A program made the position numbers and the translations under genes. From Valencia hispanica (taxonomy: Eukaryota > Chordata > Actinopteri > Cyprinodontiformes > Valenciidae): a stretch of DNA of 64,000 nucleotides. Shown here piece by piece: positions 49,769 to 62,876 of the stretch. The stretch lies in the NCBI GenBank assembly GCA_963556495.2, contig OY747723.1:14540501-14604500 (forward strand), written 5' to 3'. A model generated the notes under the pieces. The model ran no database searches. It was not told where the DNA came from and saw only the letters and a list, made by a program, of their open reading frames with translations. How positions within the stretch are numbered: the first letter of the stretch is position 1; each line of letters starts with the position of its first letter.

Positions 49769-50255
49769 TAGGGATAGACCGAAATATCGCCCGACCAATA
49801 TATCGGGCTAATATTGACCTTTTTTAATATATTGATTTCTTCTGTTCAGTAATTGCTGTCTGATGGCTTAACAAAAGTCAAATCCACCATTTATTTTTAT
49901 TTATTGGTTTTATATATTTAATACTTGGTTAGTTTATTGATTTGTTTGATTAACTTTGGTTAAACGTTTGATTTTAATACTCTGCAGTACACCAGTGAAG
50001 ATTCAACAGCTGGTTAAATTCACTGTTCAAAAGGTATGTTGTGCATCAACTGTTGTTATTAGTGGGACATTTTAGCATGCAGATAAGACCAAAAGCTTTC
50101 AGATATTGGCCATAAAGATCGGTCCAAAATACGGCAACACATATCAGCCATCGGCTGACCACGACTTCTACATTCTATTTCTATTTACTATTCCTTGATA
50201 TCTACTTCTATTGGCATACATTGATAACAGAAAAACCCATATCAGTCAATCTCTA
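49769..50255. mobile_element. hAT-like MITE with 8-bp target duplication
   Basis: The ends 'tagggatagaccgaaatat' and inverted 'tagagattgactgatatgg' pair. Flanks are 'attcaaaa' (49761-49768) and 'atccaaaa' (50256-50263), 7 of 8 matching. It lies just upstream (5') of the first recognised NIDO exon. Confidence 0.85.
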
Positions 50256-50697
50256 ATCCAAAACACAAGTTAATATAAAATGTGACCTCTAAGGAGGCTT
50301 TCTCTTCAAATTCAGATTTGGCTGATAGAAAGGGTAAACTAAGAAAGATGAACAATAACTGTGTGGGCTTTAGATACAAGATCAAATGCGTAACTGGTAT
50401 TTCTAAAGTAAATAACGAACACTGTATTACTTCCTTTGATCATGGTCACATTACAATTTACCATATTAATAGTAGACTTTTAAATAAGTCTTGTAAAAAT
50501 CACCATGTACACTCTCTGTCCAATCCATCTAGCCTAGATTCTATTCTTTAACTCTGTTGTGTACTGCATGTTAACTGGCTGGTTGACTCCAGGCACTTGA
50601 ACTCAGCCACCTTCAGTAACTTTACATTATGCATCTTTACCATCCTTCCACCTCCTTTGTCTTCATACACATATTTTGTCTTGCTTCTACTTTCTTC

Positions 50698-51053
50698 CTC
50701 CTCTTCTTCCCAACCTTTTTTCCTTGAGGACCCCCTTGCCTGTGTCCAAGAGAAGCCGGCACCCCCCCAAACCCCAACTCCTACCTGCCTACAGGCATTA
50801 AAAGTGATTAATTACAAAATATTATTGTCAAGAAATAAACAACAGCTGTATTTTTTGTTCTTATTCTTCTTGTTTTACACTGTAGACTATTTAGAAAATG
50901 TTCTTCTTGTCTTTTGGATTTTATAAATGTAATACTTACAAATGTAATTTTGGTAACCTCACATCCTCAGCACAGACAAAATTCTGCTGACCCCTAGCGA
51001 TCTCTAGGGACCCCCTTGGGGGGTCCCGGACTCCAGGTTGGGAACCACTGCTG
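50698..51053. mobile_element. hAT-like MITE
   Basis: The left 'ttcttcccaaccttttttcc' and the inverted right 'cagtggttcccaacctggag' pair loosely. 'cctcagcacagacaaaattc' at 50966 is shared with the fragment inside the 37554-38948 element. Confidence 0.6.
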
Positions 51054-52341
51054 TAGACCATACCAATACCTCTCCCGGTTCTCTTTCACCTGCTACTATG
51101 TGTTATTACCTGAGTGACAAGGCCACCTCCTCTGCTCAGTCACTCTCAGAATGCTTCAAACATTCACCCCTAATGTTTAATCTTCTCACTTCTCCTCCGC
51201 TGCTCCTCAATGTCTCCTCCCCGTCTTCTCCCATCTCCTGAATCCCTGGGTATTGTGGGCTTGTCACAATACCCTCTTTCAGGCTCTCACAGCCACCACA
51301 ACCATTTGTTGATCTGCCTTTCTAAACATTTAATCTATACCGACTGATGCATGAGGAAATGTAGGCCACTCTGCCTACTACAAACCGCACTACAAACACG
51401 TAGATTTTATGAACGAAGGAAGCCCTTTTGAGCAATCCTACGCAGTTTTTCTTTTTTGGGAACAGCTCCCAACTACATTCATACACAACGACACAGACAC
51501 AAAGAAACCAATGTATATGTAACATCGCTTGTGCTGACCACCCCCAGCCCAGATGTTGAGCTCCCCAGACTCTTCTATGAGTCTGACCGTCCTTCAGGGT
51601 GATGTTACAACTTGGAAACCAGATCTCATTAAACAGAGAGCCACGGGGCGCTAACAAACACAGATGTCGCTTTGCTTATAGTCATCTCACGTGAACGTAT
51701 GTGGGTCTACTCCTAATTGTTTACATCAGCATCTTAAACCTATCTTGTTGTTTGTACGAGGGGGAGGACTTTGTAATGTCCAGACTCTTTCTAATTAGTG
51801 AGGAGCGGGATTTTTTTTTTTTACTGTAGGGAAGAAGCATAATACATATTTTTTAAGTTTAAGTATTAACGTATTAAAGGCAAAGAAGAGATGAGGGAAA
51901 GGTACGAAAAGGATGCTTGAATGCATAATTGTGTTTCTCTTGCAATCATTAAGGGGCTCTGGGGGGAGAATTATACACACCCAGAGAGGGAAAAGCAAAA
52001 TACAGATCAAAAAACACCTAAAAGATTACGTAGCATCTTAACACATGGTCTGGCTGTGAACTTCTTCTTTCATAGGCAAATCAACAGAATTAGGGCTAGT
52101 GTTCCGTCTTTGCCAAATACTGTTTCCAACACATGTTGTTTAGGTTTATGATGCCACAAAGGCCAAGCATTTCACTGACCCCCCCTTTGAGTTGGTATGT
52201 TCTTTATCTAAAACAGGTCAACAGAAAAATGGCAGTTCCAATATAAGAGGCAATTTAAGAGGCAATAGATGCTAGATGAAAGGATTTAGGTAGTAGGTAA
52301 ATAAGAGGAAATTGAAATATGGCTATATGTATTGGCTACAA
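51054..52341. other. intron sequence without recognised genes
   Basis: Mixed composition with no convincing coding or repeat family by eye. The 111-codon minus-strand frame at 51322-51657 has no recognisable motif. Confidence 0.5.
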
Positions 52342-52851
52342 TATTGGCTCACCCCTCCAAATCATTGAATTCAGGTATTCCAAACAGTATACAATCCAGT
52401 AACTAGACATGCAGACTACTTCTGCAAGCATTTCTAAAGGAATGGGCTGCTCTCAGGAAGTCAAGGAAGTTCAGGATGGTTCCTTGATAGGATGCCACCT
52501 GTGCAATAAACCAGCTATGAATTTTTTCTCACTGCTAAACAATCCACATTCAAATATTAGTGGTGTGAAATCAATGTGGACAGCCATGACCTTAGCCACA
52601 TAGAACCCCTTTGGGATAAGTTAGAGGAGGGACTGTGAGCCAGGCCTTCTCATCCAACATCAATGTGTGACCTCACAAATGCATTTCTGGGCAAGAAACA
52701 CTATCCTAAACTATGTAAAAAGCCGCGTTAGATGAGCTGAACCTGTCAAAGTTGCTAAGTTTTGGCCAACACATTAAGGGAAAAGGGTGGAATTTCACTT
52801 AAGTCAGACTGTGTGCAAAGGCAAGTGATCCAATACATTTATAGTGTAGGT
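52342..52851. mobile_element. Tc1-like MITE
   Basis: 'ttggctcacccctccaaatc' at the left and 'gtgatccaatacatttatag' at the right resemble the ends of a Tc1-like family. The middle keeps 'gataggatgccacctgtgca' and 'tgtgacctcacaaatgcatt'. No intact transposase remains. Confidence 0.65.
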
Positions 52852-53603
52852 CTGCTAAAGTCAGGGTACAACAAGCCGACAGTGGTCAGCGAGGAAGGCT
52901 AAGGGGAACCGGAAATTGAAGTTTGAATACACAGTCACACAGAAGAGCCAAAGATCTGTAGCACAAAACAGTTTCGTTCAGTGAATGTAAATATAAACCT
53001 CTTCCTGAGTTGTTATTGCTGTTTGCCTTGGGTTTGGCCCAAGACCTTTTACTTATGGAACATGGTCAAAACAACTCCACTAGGAGATGCCCAAAGGGTT
53101 TTTGAAGCATACTTGAGGGGGTAACTTGAAGGGAATTATGTAGTTCTTCCAGATTTAGGGGACAACAAGCTGAAGAATATTAAGGACAAACGGCTGTTAG
53201 AGTTTGTGTATGATGAGGATCATACAAGTTTGGACAGTTGTTAGCACTTTTGTCTCAGAATTAAGGTCTTTGGTTCTAATCATGTTCTCTCAGTGATTCC
53301 GCGGGCTCTTTCCAGGTACTCCAGTTTTTCCACAACAGTCCAAAAACACGAAGAAGTAGCGGGTAGGAGTAAACGAGTCAAGGTTGTTGGTGCTGTGTGT
53401 CCCTGTGTTTCCCTGTGATGGACTGGTGACCTGTTCTGGGTGTGTCCCACTTCTTCCCCAATGATTGCTTTAGATAGGCGCCAGATTCCATTGTTTCTAC
53501 CAGTGGGTACAGAAAACGGGTGGATACTATAGCCCTAAGTGAACGTTAAAACAGCAATGGAGGTCGGTACTCAACTAAGTCGCAGTTTTGCTCTCCTCTA
53601 TAC

Positions 53604-54035
53604 CAGTGTTTTTCAACCCTGCTCCTCAAGGCACACTGGCCTGCATGTTTTAGATCAATGATCCCCAACCCTGGTCCTCCAGATCTACTGTCCTTTAGGT
53701 TTTAGATGCATCCCTGCACCAACACAGCTGAATCAAATGATTTAATTACCTCTTCCGCTTGCTCTCAAGTTTTGCAAAGACCTGGTAACAACCTCTTTGT
53801 TTGATTCAGCTGTGTTGGAGCAGGGATGCAACTAAAACCTGCAGCACAGTAGATCTCAAGGACTGGAGTCGGAAACCACAGTTTTAAACATTTTCCTGTT
53901 TCAGCACACCTGATTTCAAGACTGATCAACAGACTTTTGCTTAACTGCAATCATCTGAACGAGGCGTGTTAAAGCAGGGAAACATCTAGAACATGCAGGG
54001 CAGTGTGCTTTGAGGACCAGTGCTGCGATATGCTA
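53604..54035. mobile_element. hAT-like MITE carrying a second MITE
   Basis: The 35-bp ends match in inverted orientation around 'gcacactg', with flanks 'ctctatac' (53596-53603) and 'ctctatat' (54036-54043), 7 of 8 matching. It contains the 226-bp inner element at 53655-53880. Confidence 0.83.
53655..53880. mobile_element. inner hAT-like MITE nested in 53604-54035
   Basis: 'tgatccccaaccctggtcct' at the left pairs with inverted 'tggtttccgactccagtcct' at the right. Flanks 'gttttaga' and 'gttttaaa' (7 of 8 alike) lie at 53647-53654 and 53881-53888. Confidence 0.78.
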
Positions 54036-54041
54036 CTCTAT

Positions 54042-55145
54042 ATTGTATGCCTTCCATTTTCTAATAATTGCTCCCACAGTTGATTTCTTCACACCACACT
54101 GCTTACCTATTGCAGATTCAGGTTGCTTCTACACTAACATGGCTAAGGTTATACAGGGTATATCCCACTTAACCTTATACCTCTCCACACACACACAAAG
54201 CATCGTTTAGGACCCCTTCCTCCCTTCTGCCCGCTGGTGCAACCCTGACCTAGTAGGCATGCGCGAAAAAAAGGCAGACCCACATATATGACGTCACAGT
54301 CACCTCTGACCTGGAAGTACATCCTCCCTACAGTTACCTGGCAGAAGTAAACATCGAAGAAGAAGCAAGAAGCTCATTTCTGATCTGCGACTTGTTGGGC
54401 AAAGTTACCGAAAATGGCTTTTCACAAGAAGAGAGATTTCTTTGGTTACCTCTGAGTGACCACCGGTTGTTATTAAGCTGGCTGTGGCGCGTGTTTTCTG
54501 ACGTCACTTCGTTACCGAACTCAGTTCTTAAACGCCTAACGAATCCACACCAATCCAATAGCCAGAGGTTTAAAAAAAAGACGCCCCCCTTACCCGTGTA
54601 AAAAAATATCCGGGGAGGGGAACCTTAGACGATGGGCTAGTGTGGCCGAGACGGGGTATTGACTAAATATTTCTTCGTTTAAGCACCTAAACGGCCTAAT
54701 GTAGACAGGGCCTCAGTCTTCCCAGGCTGGTGCAGGTCTACAATTTTGTTTCTGGTGTCCTTTGACACCTCTCTGGTTGTGGCCATAGTGGAGTTTGGAG
54801 TGTGACTGATTGAGGTTGTGAACAGGTGTCTTTCATACTGATAACAAGTTGAAACAGGTGCCATTAATACAGGTAACGAGTGGAGGACAGAGGAGCCTCT
54901 TACAGAAGAAGTTACATCTCTGTGAGAGACAGAAATCTTGCTTGTTTGTAGGTGACCAAATACTTACTTTCCACCATATTTTGCAAATAAATTCTTAAAA
55001 AATCAGACCATGTTATTTTCTGGATTTTTGTTCCTGATTTTGTCTCTTATAGTTGAGGTATACCTATGATGAAAGTTACAGGCCACTATCATCTTTTTAA
55101 GTGGAAGAACTTGCACAATTGGTGGCTGACCAAAGACTTTTTTAC
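54042..55145 (-). mobile_element. Tc1-like end fragment, interrupted
   Basis: This is the same family as 58328-59874. It runs 'ttctaataattgctcccaca' to 'gcagattcag', then after the insertion 'tcttcccaggctggtgcagg' to 'aattggtggctgaccaaaga'. Only the promoter/N-terminal side and one end remain. Confidence 0.8.
54121..54714. mobile_element. insertion inside the Tc1-like fragment
   Basis: The Tc1-like sequence resumes after ~594 bp with 'tcag' on both sides. The ends 'ttctacactaacatggct' and inverted 'gtctacattaggccgttt' are similar, so this is a terminal-inverted-repeat element. No coding is apparent. Confidence 0.7.
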
Positions 55146-55789
55146 CTCACGGTATTCTTCGGTTGTTTCCGCCTAGTATAGCATATTGAGAAAGGCCTCC
55201 TCCCAATCCCGCTTCTATCTGTTTGGCTATTTGCCAAGTGCATGTGCTGCTTCACCGCCTTGGCAAAGACGTCTCGGTGTTCTTTACAGACTCACAGCTG
55301 GAAGAAAACAAATTACACCCAACAGAGATGAAAAGACTTTGAGAGACTTTTCAACACTCAACCTCCCTGCGGGCATTCCCTCGCACCTTTTTCTTTTTTA
55401 AAATGCAGGGTGCTAACTCTAGTTATACTGACCAGAAAAGAAACAAACAATAATTACCGCAGATCTTTTGCTGCTTCTTTTCTTTTCAGGGAGATTATAG
55501 ACGATTCAAGTTATGTGGGTCACAGTGTTTGCTAGCTGTATGTGCATCACAGTAAATAATTACAATGTCTGCATTAGATTTGAATCACAGTTTCTCTGCA
55601 TGGCTTCACCTAGCACGTTCCCGTTCTGCAACATGTGTTTCATATGTTTCGCATTACATGTAACAAACCGCAGACTGTCACAGTCTTTCATTTAAACAAC
55701 CCAAGATCTCTGTGTTAATCACAGTTGATATACAGGAAGGCTTGCATTAACCCTTATGAAGTTTTTGAAATGGGCCCCATACGACTAGA

Positions 55790-56510
55790 AAGAGGTAGGT
55801 AGAGTACCCAAAGATTGTACTCAAGGAAAAGTAGCACTACTTCAACACATTTTTACTCAAGTAAAAGTACAAGGTAGTAATGCAAAAAGTTACTCAAATA
55901 AATGTAAAACATTTGTAGCACAGCACATTTTTTTATTTTTATTATTGAGTTCTTGAGTAATTGTTTTGAGATCATAACATTTGATTTTATGTTTGAAAAA
56001 TGACGTAATTGGACACAAATATGAAGTTATGTGCAAGTTTTAAAAACTAAAACATATAGAAATACATGACATAATTACAAAATAAGTAATTCAAGTATAA
56101 GGAACATTTTTCCAAATTAATATTTTTATAAAGTAAATCTAGTGAAACCAATACTGACAGTAGGTAATGTATATATGTTAGACTGGGGTAAGGTACCCCC
56201 ACCTGACCCCTAAATTTCACAACAGTCTCAGTAGATAGAAAATAACAATAAAATGGTAAAGCTTGTGTACAAACAAGTCTTGTGCACTTTTGGTGAAAAC
56301 AAGCTTGTTTTTCATTCAGTGAAGTTACTCACTGTGGGTAGAGTAGTCAGAAATTTTACTTAAGTAAGAGTAGCAATACTTCCTAAAAATAGTATCCAAG
56401 TAAAAGTAAAAAGTATGGCGTAGTAAACTACTCCTAAAAGCTTTTAGTTTTTTTTTCAAAAGGTTACTCAAGTAAATGTAACTAGTTACTACCAACCTCT
56501 GACAACTAGC
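55790..56510. mobile_element. dispersed 'tactcaagtaaaagta' MITE
   Basis: 'tttactcaagtaaaagtac' near the left and 'gttactcaagtaaatgtaac' near the right, with several internal copies, define this family. The words are shared with the arms of 37554-38948. Exact ends were not resolved. Confidence 0.6.
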
Positions 56511-56544
56511 TTAACTTTCTTGGTCAAAATTAATATTATTTGAC

Positions 56545-56880
56545 TTACAGTGCCTTGCAATACCATTCACACCAATTAATTTGGATTTATTTGTCATTAT
56601 GACCACAAACCTTAACATATTTTATTGTGATGTTTTATGACGGCTCAAAACAAAATAAATGGTAAATAGACTGAATTTATATATCGCTTTTTTAGTCATA
56701 CTGACTACTCAAGGCGCTTTACACTAGGGCCACATTCACCCATACGCACTCACAAACGCGCGCACATTTAAACACCGATTCAGAGCTCGGGAGGCAACTT
56801 GGGGTTAAGTGCCTTGCCCAGGGGCACATCGACATGTGACAGAAAAAAACTGGAATTGAACCTACGACCCTCCGGATGTG
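56545..56880. repeat. Tc1-like end fragment followed by a 'caaggcgctttacac' dispersed repeat
   Basis: 56545-56650 has 'acagtgccttgcaataccat', an end of the Tc1-like family. 56658-56880 has 'aaatggtaaatagactg', 'tcaaggcgctttacactagg' and 'ttgcccaggggcacatcgac', a very common fish repeat of uncertain class. Confidence 0.6.
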
Positions 56881-57429
56881 GCACACTGTATGGCCCAAGA
56901 TTTCAGTGAGTCAAACTGCAAGACGTCTCGCTCTAGCAGGACACGCCAATGTCACAAGCATACGTCGCCAAAAAGTCGACAGATACCCAAGATGGCAACA
57001 AGAAAGTGTCATATACACTTTCTTTGCTGCCAATAAATTCGGCTTCTTTGTTGATCCACATGTTGTTGTGCGTAGTCTCAATTATTGCTAATGTTGATAC
57101 TGCTACTGTCGCATTGTACTCTCATCACTAGTGTTTTCTTTGATCGGTTGCAGACCCAGATTTTCTGACAATGTTTGAGGACTGACAGAGGCGGGATTTG
57201 CTCGTGATAGTGCTCAATAGGCTGTCGGAAGACCCGTCACACTGGACGGCCACAGACCCGCGAACTACGCTCATGCGCATTGTTTTTCGTCATGACTACA
57301 ATCAAACAATTTAACTACTGCGGCTGAAAAACGCACAGTGTGAACTGAGCTTAATTTAGCAGCAGAGAGTCATCCGGCTTTTAGAGTGGCAAGAAGAAAG
57401 TGATTGTTGAAAGTAAGCTCTGAAAAGCA

Positions 57430-57905
57430 CTTTTTAATGTTTGCTACATGCCAGGGGACACAGCAGAACTGGTGAACTGGTCAGGTGAAACCAACACTAA
57501 ACCTTTTGGTGTACACGCAAAGCTGGCAGGATCATTCTGTGGGAATTTTCTTCTTCAGCAGGGACAGGGAAGCTAGTCAGAGTTGATGGGAAGAGCTGAA
57601 CACTTGACAATCCTGGGAAAACACCTGTTAGGGGCAGAAGGAGACTGGAATGCCTTCAATCAACGCATATTTATGCAGTAGAATGGCCCAGTCAAAGTCT
57701 TTGACGCAAACCCAACTGGAAAATTAATGCTCACAAACAGTCTCCATCCAATCTGTCTGATCTTGGGCTACATGCCAAAGACGAATGGGCAAATATTGGT
57801 GTCTCTAGTTGTGCAAAACTGGCTGAGAAACATTCCAAAATACTTGCATCTGCAACTGCAGCTTAAGGCAGTTCTACAAAGTATTAACTCTTTTAAAAAC
57901 CAATA
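57430..57905 (+). mobile_element. Tc1-like transposase C-terminal relic
   Basis: 'ttcttcagcagggacaggga', 'gtagaatggcccagtcaaag' and 'ctctagttgtgcaaaactgg' run in transposase order but frames are broken. It belongs with the relics at 23745, 34880, 42665 and 47765. Confidence 0.75.
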
Positions 57906-58327
57906 GTAATTTTCTATAGATGACATACCTACTGCTGAAAATAACTACAGAAACCCACTTGAGTAATTACATAGACGCTGTGCATTTCCACAATGTGGTT
58001 TTGCTCAGATTGAAGTCATAGCTATGTTGCTGTGTGGAAAAGAGGTCAGGATCCGTGTTCTACACGTGTGTTTTTGGTTGCTGGTGTTTCAGCCCGTTAA
58101 CCGCAGAGCAGCTGCAAACAGGCAGAGAGACAGACAGCAGCTTTGGTCCAGTTGCCAGTATTACCAGAACTGCCTGCAGCGTGGGAACTGGTAACACAAG
58201 CATACACACACACACATTAACACACACCACCAACCATTTTTCTGGTCGGGAACAGTCCCCTCAGGGTTCCACTCCTATCTTATAAACCTTTTGAGTCTTT
58301 TGTCTATTACCATTTTTTGTCTGCGTA

Positions 58328-59874
58328 CAGTCAAGCAAACAAAAGTATTTGGCAGCCACCGATTGTGCAAGTTGTCCCGCTTAAAAAAATGAGAGAGGTC
58401 TGTAACTTTTTATCGTAATTACATTTCAACTGTGAGAGACAGAATGTAGAATAAAATCCAAGAAATCACATTGTATGATTTTTAAAGAAGTTATTTGTAT
58501 AATGGTGCAGAAAATAAGTATTTGGTCAATAACAAAAGTTCACCTCAATACTATGTAATGTAACATTGTCTGGCAATGACAGAGGTCAAACGTTTCCTGT
58601 AGATCTTCATCAGGTTTGCACACACTGTAGCTGGTATTTTGGCCCATTCTTCCATGCAGATCTTCTCTAGAGCTGTGAGGTTTTGACTTTCAACTCCCTC
58701 CACAGATTCTCTATTGGATTGAGGCCTGGAGACTGGCTAAGCCACTCCAGAACCTTGAAATGCTTTTTACGTAGCCATTCCTTCTTTGCCCGGGCAGTGT
58801 GTTTGGGATCAATGTCATTCTGGAAGATCCAGACAACTTTCATCTTCAGTGCTCTCCCTGATGGAAGATGGATCTTACAATACATGGTCCCGTTCATCCT
58901 TTTCTTTAATATGGAGCAGTCTCTCCGTCCCCTTTGCAGAAAAGAAACCACAAAACATAATGTTTCCACCCCCATGCTTCACAGTGGGTATGGTGTTCTT
59001 TGGATGCAACTCAGCATTCTTCCACTTCCAAACACGGTGAGTGGCGTTTATACCAAAGACTTCTATTTTGGTCTCATATCACCACATGCCATTCTCCCAA
59101 TCCTCCTCTGGATCATCCAGATGGTCTCTGACAAACTTTAGACCAGCCTGAACATTGGCTGGCTTAAGCAGGGGGACTACAGGACTTTAATCCATGACGA
59201 TGTAGTGTGTTACTAATAGTAACCTTTGTTACTGTGGTCCCAGCTCTCTTCATGTCATTGACCAGTTCCCCCTGTGTAGTTCTGGGCTGTTTCCTCACTA
59301 TTCTCAAGATCATGTATACCTCACGAGGTGAGATCGTGCCTGGAGCCCCAGGTCAAGGGAGATTTCCGGTGATCTTGTATTTATTCTATTTTCTAATAAT
59401 TGTTCCAACAGCCAAACTGCTTGCCTATTGTGGATCGACCCATCCCAGTCTTGTGCAGGTGTACGTACAATCTTGTCTCTGGTGTCCTTAGACAGCTCTC
59501 TGGTCTTGGCCATGGTGGAGGTTGGATTCTGACTGTTTGACAGGTGTCATTTATACAAATAATGAGTTCAAACAGGAGCCATTAATACAGGTAATGAGTG
59601 GAGGATAGAAGAGCTTCTTAAAGAAGTGGTAACAAGTCTGTGAGGGCCAGAGTTCTTGCTTGTTTGTAGGTGTTCAATACTGATTTTCTGCACCATTATA
59701 CAAATGAATTCATTAAAAAGCATACAATGTGATTTCCTGTTTTTTTCTTCACATTCTGTCTCTCACAGTTCAAATGTACCGATGATGACTATGACAATTA
59801 CAGACCTCTGTCATCTTTGTAAATATGGCCACTTGCACAATCAGTGGCTGCCTAATACTTTTTTTGCCCCACTG
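58328..59874 (-). mobile_element. Tc1-like transposon with both ends, 1547 bp
   Basis: It is flanked by TA on both sides. The ends 'caaaagtatttggcagccac' and inverted 'aaaagtattaggcagccact' pair. On the minus strand, 58667-58975 encodes '[20 protein letters not shown]' and '[20 protein letters not shown]', the C-terminal DDE region of Tc1 transposases. The 'SPDLNP' box has Asp changed to Gly, and the N-terminal half is frameshifted, so no active protein is made. Confidence 0.9.
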
Positions 59875-62800
59875 TAAAAAGAATGATGCTCTTCACAAAT
59901 TAGAAGAAATTCCACAAGTTGAAGGTTAAGCTATAGTTTTGAAACCTTTTAGAATGAAGAACATATTTGAAACATGTTCTTTGGTACTTATCTGGTTTTG
60001 TTGAACAAATCAGGCTGGTATCTCTATTTGAAGTCATTTATGTCAACTGAAAATTTAAACTGGTCCCACTGCATGTGGTCAGAATAACATGGTGTCAAAG
60101 TTGAAGCGCGGTCAGAACATGCTTTGAGGCTGAATGAACATAATCCAAGAAACATCCCCTGTTGTTACAGTTGGGGGGCCTCAGAAACAACAAATAATCA
60201 TCTGAAAACCTCGTCCTTTGGTGCTAAACAGGGAACAAAGTTCAACACTTGAATTTTCCCCTTGCAGCTTTCATTCGGATGAAACGGCAAAACTAAAGCC
60301 TCGTTTCCACTGAGCGGAACGGCGCGACTCGTACTAGTCTAGCTATTGCGTAATTCTCACTTTTCATGGGAGCGTTTCCACTGCCTACTGAACTCTCCTT
60401 GAGCCGGTGGGGTTTACCCTGAACGCTTGCGTGGCTTCATACTGGAGAGATGAGGATTTGGGTGACGTGCAAAAGAAGCAATCCAAAGTTGGAGTAATGG
60501 TATCACATTGTCCTTCAGGATTTTCTAGTAGTGAGAGGATTTCATGCTTTCACCGACAGCAAGTTGTTCCGGTCCTGAAAAAAAACAAGGTAGCCCCAGA
60601 CCATTACACTACCACTACCATGTTTGAATGTCAGTTTAATGTTCTTTTTTCTGAAATGCTGTTAGTTTTATTCTAGATGTAGATGTATTTACAAACAGCA
60701 GCAGTTTTAGCTGCTTTCCACTATGTCTCTTAAAAATGACTGCAGGTCTAGTCAAAATAACCTCTTTTCCATGCAGGGGCTGACCTGATCCCTCAGAAGA
60801 AATAACCTTGGTCATAGTTTTGCTATAAAAGAAATCAGCCGGAAAGCTTTAAAATAATAGTAGCAACTTTAATCTGTGATGTTGTCAAGCCCAAACCTTG
60901 AATGCTGTCTTTATTCAGAGGAGGGATTACATGTTTGAAACTTTGTAATTAAAAAACAGCCTCAGTCATGATAGAGTTATGGCTGCAGCGTTTGAATTTT
61001 CCCATTTTTGTTCAATCTAAATAAAGTGTTATAGAAGAAACAAAAATAGGTTAACCCGTTTTTCATTAGCTGTCTAACCTAACCCAAAAATCCTCTAATA
61101 CGACACAAAGTCGTCCTCTGATTCATTGACTTGTCCCTCATGACATTTCCTCCCATAGAAGAGCAGGCTCTCAAAGATCTGAGCTTGGATTCAGATTGAA
61201 CCTCTGTCAAGAAAGTTTGCACGAACAAGGCAGAGAGAACCATCATACCCCAGTTTAATTAGTGTTTAGATGTTTTTGCTGTTCATCTCTAAAGATAAAA
61301 CCTGCAGTTGCTAAGCTTATAGCTGAAAGACCAGTCATAGCTACAAAAGTACTAAAGCCACAGATTTTTGGGGTGATGTGTAGGAAAAGAAAAACACACC
61401 AAAGCGGCGAAAGAAATAATAACACATCCTTTTACATAAACTGGACATTACCCTATCTATTTACCACTTTTTGGGTTTTTAAGCTAAGCTAAGCTGAGTT
61501 TTACTAAACTATGCTAAGCTAAAACAGTATCTGATTTTGAATATGAACATTAGAGACTAAAATTCGTCTCTTTATCAACTTTTATGTTTGAAACTACACT
61601 TCTGAATATTCTTTTTCGGTCACTTTTATGGTACTAAGAAAGCTGGCCCGACAACGCATTCTCGTTTATTAAGTTAAGTAGGATTAGCGAGGTTATATCT
61701 AAATGTACAATTTGGTAAATATTTTTTAACAACCAAAAATCCCAGCAGACTGAGAGCTTGTCTGCAAAAACCATTTCAGTCATTATCAAACCGAGCAAGC
61801 TTGAATAACGTCTTTGTGTTCAAACCGATTGAGCTAAACGCTTTCAGTTTATGCTAATAGCATCTTTAGAAGGTATAACAGCTTTCTCTATGTAGCCAAA
61901 ACAACCATCTTTTCAATCAAGAATGATATGAATGTTAACTCTTCTGCTTTATTGGTCTTCGGTTCTGTTTCTTCTTCCCTCAAGCACTTCTTGTTTCCCA
62001 TTCAACTCCTCCAGAACACCCCACCGTCTGGCCCTTCCCCCCACAAACGCCACCCCATGACTTCTTATACACAACCCTACAAACACACACCTCAGGTTAA
62101 TCAGTTCACACACACACACACACACACACACACCCCAACCCAGCCACCTCCAACCCCACCCAGCACCTCTTGCTAATCTCTTCAAAGGAAGATGCTATCA
62201 GTCCAAAGGAGACACATTGAAGCGCATTGCAGCTGAGACCCCACTTTGTTCCGAAAGGCCAGACAGACCTTTTAAACAACAAACTCCTTTAGAGGCATTT
62301 TGAACACCAGGCCTGGTCAGCGGACGGAGAACTAAAGATGCAATTCTGGTATCGAATCTCATAAAAACCTACATTGGCGTCAGTGCTGTCAAACCAACCT
62401 CAAGGTATTGAGCAAAGCTCTAAGAGGCTAGGTGCTCCATATTTCCCGTTGTTCAATGTTTCAATATTTCGTTTTTGATCAGACACCAACATAGAAGGAA
62501 AATCTAAAGGAAAATAGACAATTAAAGGAAAGACAATAAGCACTGCTGAGAGGGTTGGACGGTCACAGAAAAGATCCCTTGGGGGCTTTCCTAGAATCTG
62601 CCACTCCCTTCATCCCACCATCCCACATGCTGCACACCAGGATCTACAAAGCCCTGTTTGTTCAATCGATCACCTCCGTCTGCCTGGCTTTACTTGGAGT
62701 CCCTCTCTGGGTTTAACCTAAACAGAGTTTCTGATGCAGTTGAATCCAAGCCTTTTAATAGGTCTGCAACTATGACTCGTTTCCTTAGGAAGTAGGTGAA

Positions 62801-62876
62801 CATTTAAGATGGAGGGCTTAAATTCTTCATAATTTGGTGCAAATTGGAGGCTTTGTTTTTGAGGGGAAATTCAAAT
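59875..62876. other. sequence without recognised genes
   Basis: Fragments only are seen. 'cgtttccactgagcggaacg' (60302) looks like a MITE end. 'ccagaccattacactaccac' (60596) looks like a DNA-transposon piece. A (CA)13 run lies at 62107-62133. No nid2 exon, promoter or other gene was recognised, although the missing NIDO 5' exon could lie here undetected. Confidence 0.5.

Noticed and set aside
58683..59141. 152-codon plus-strand frame
   Set aside because: Antisense of the Tc1-like transposase at 58328-59874.
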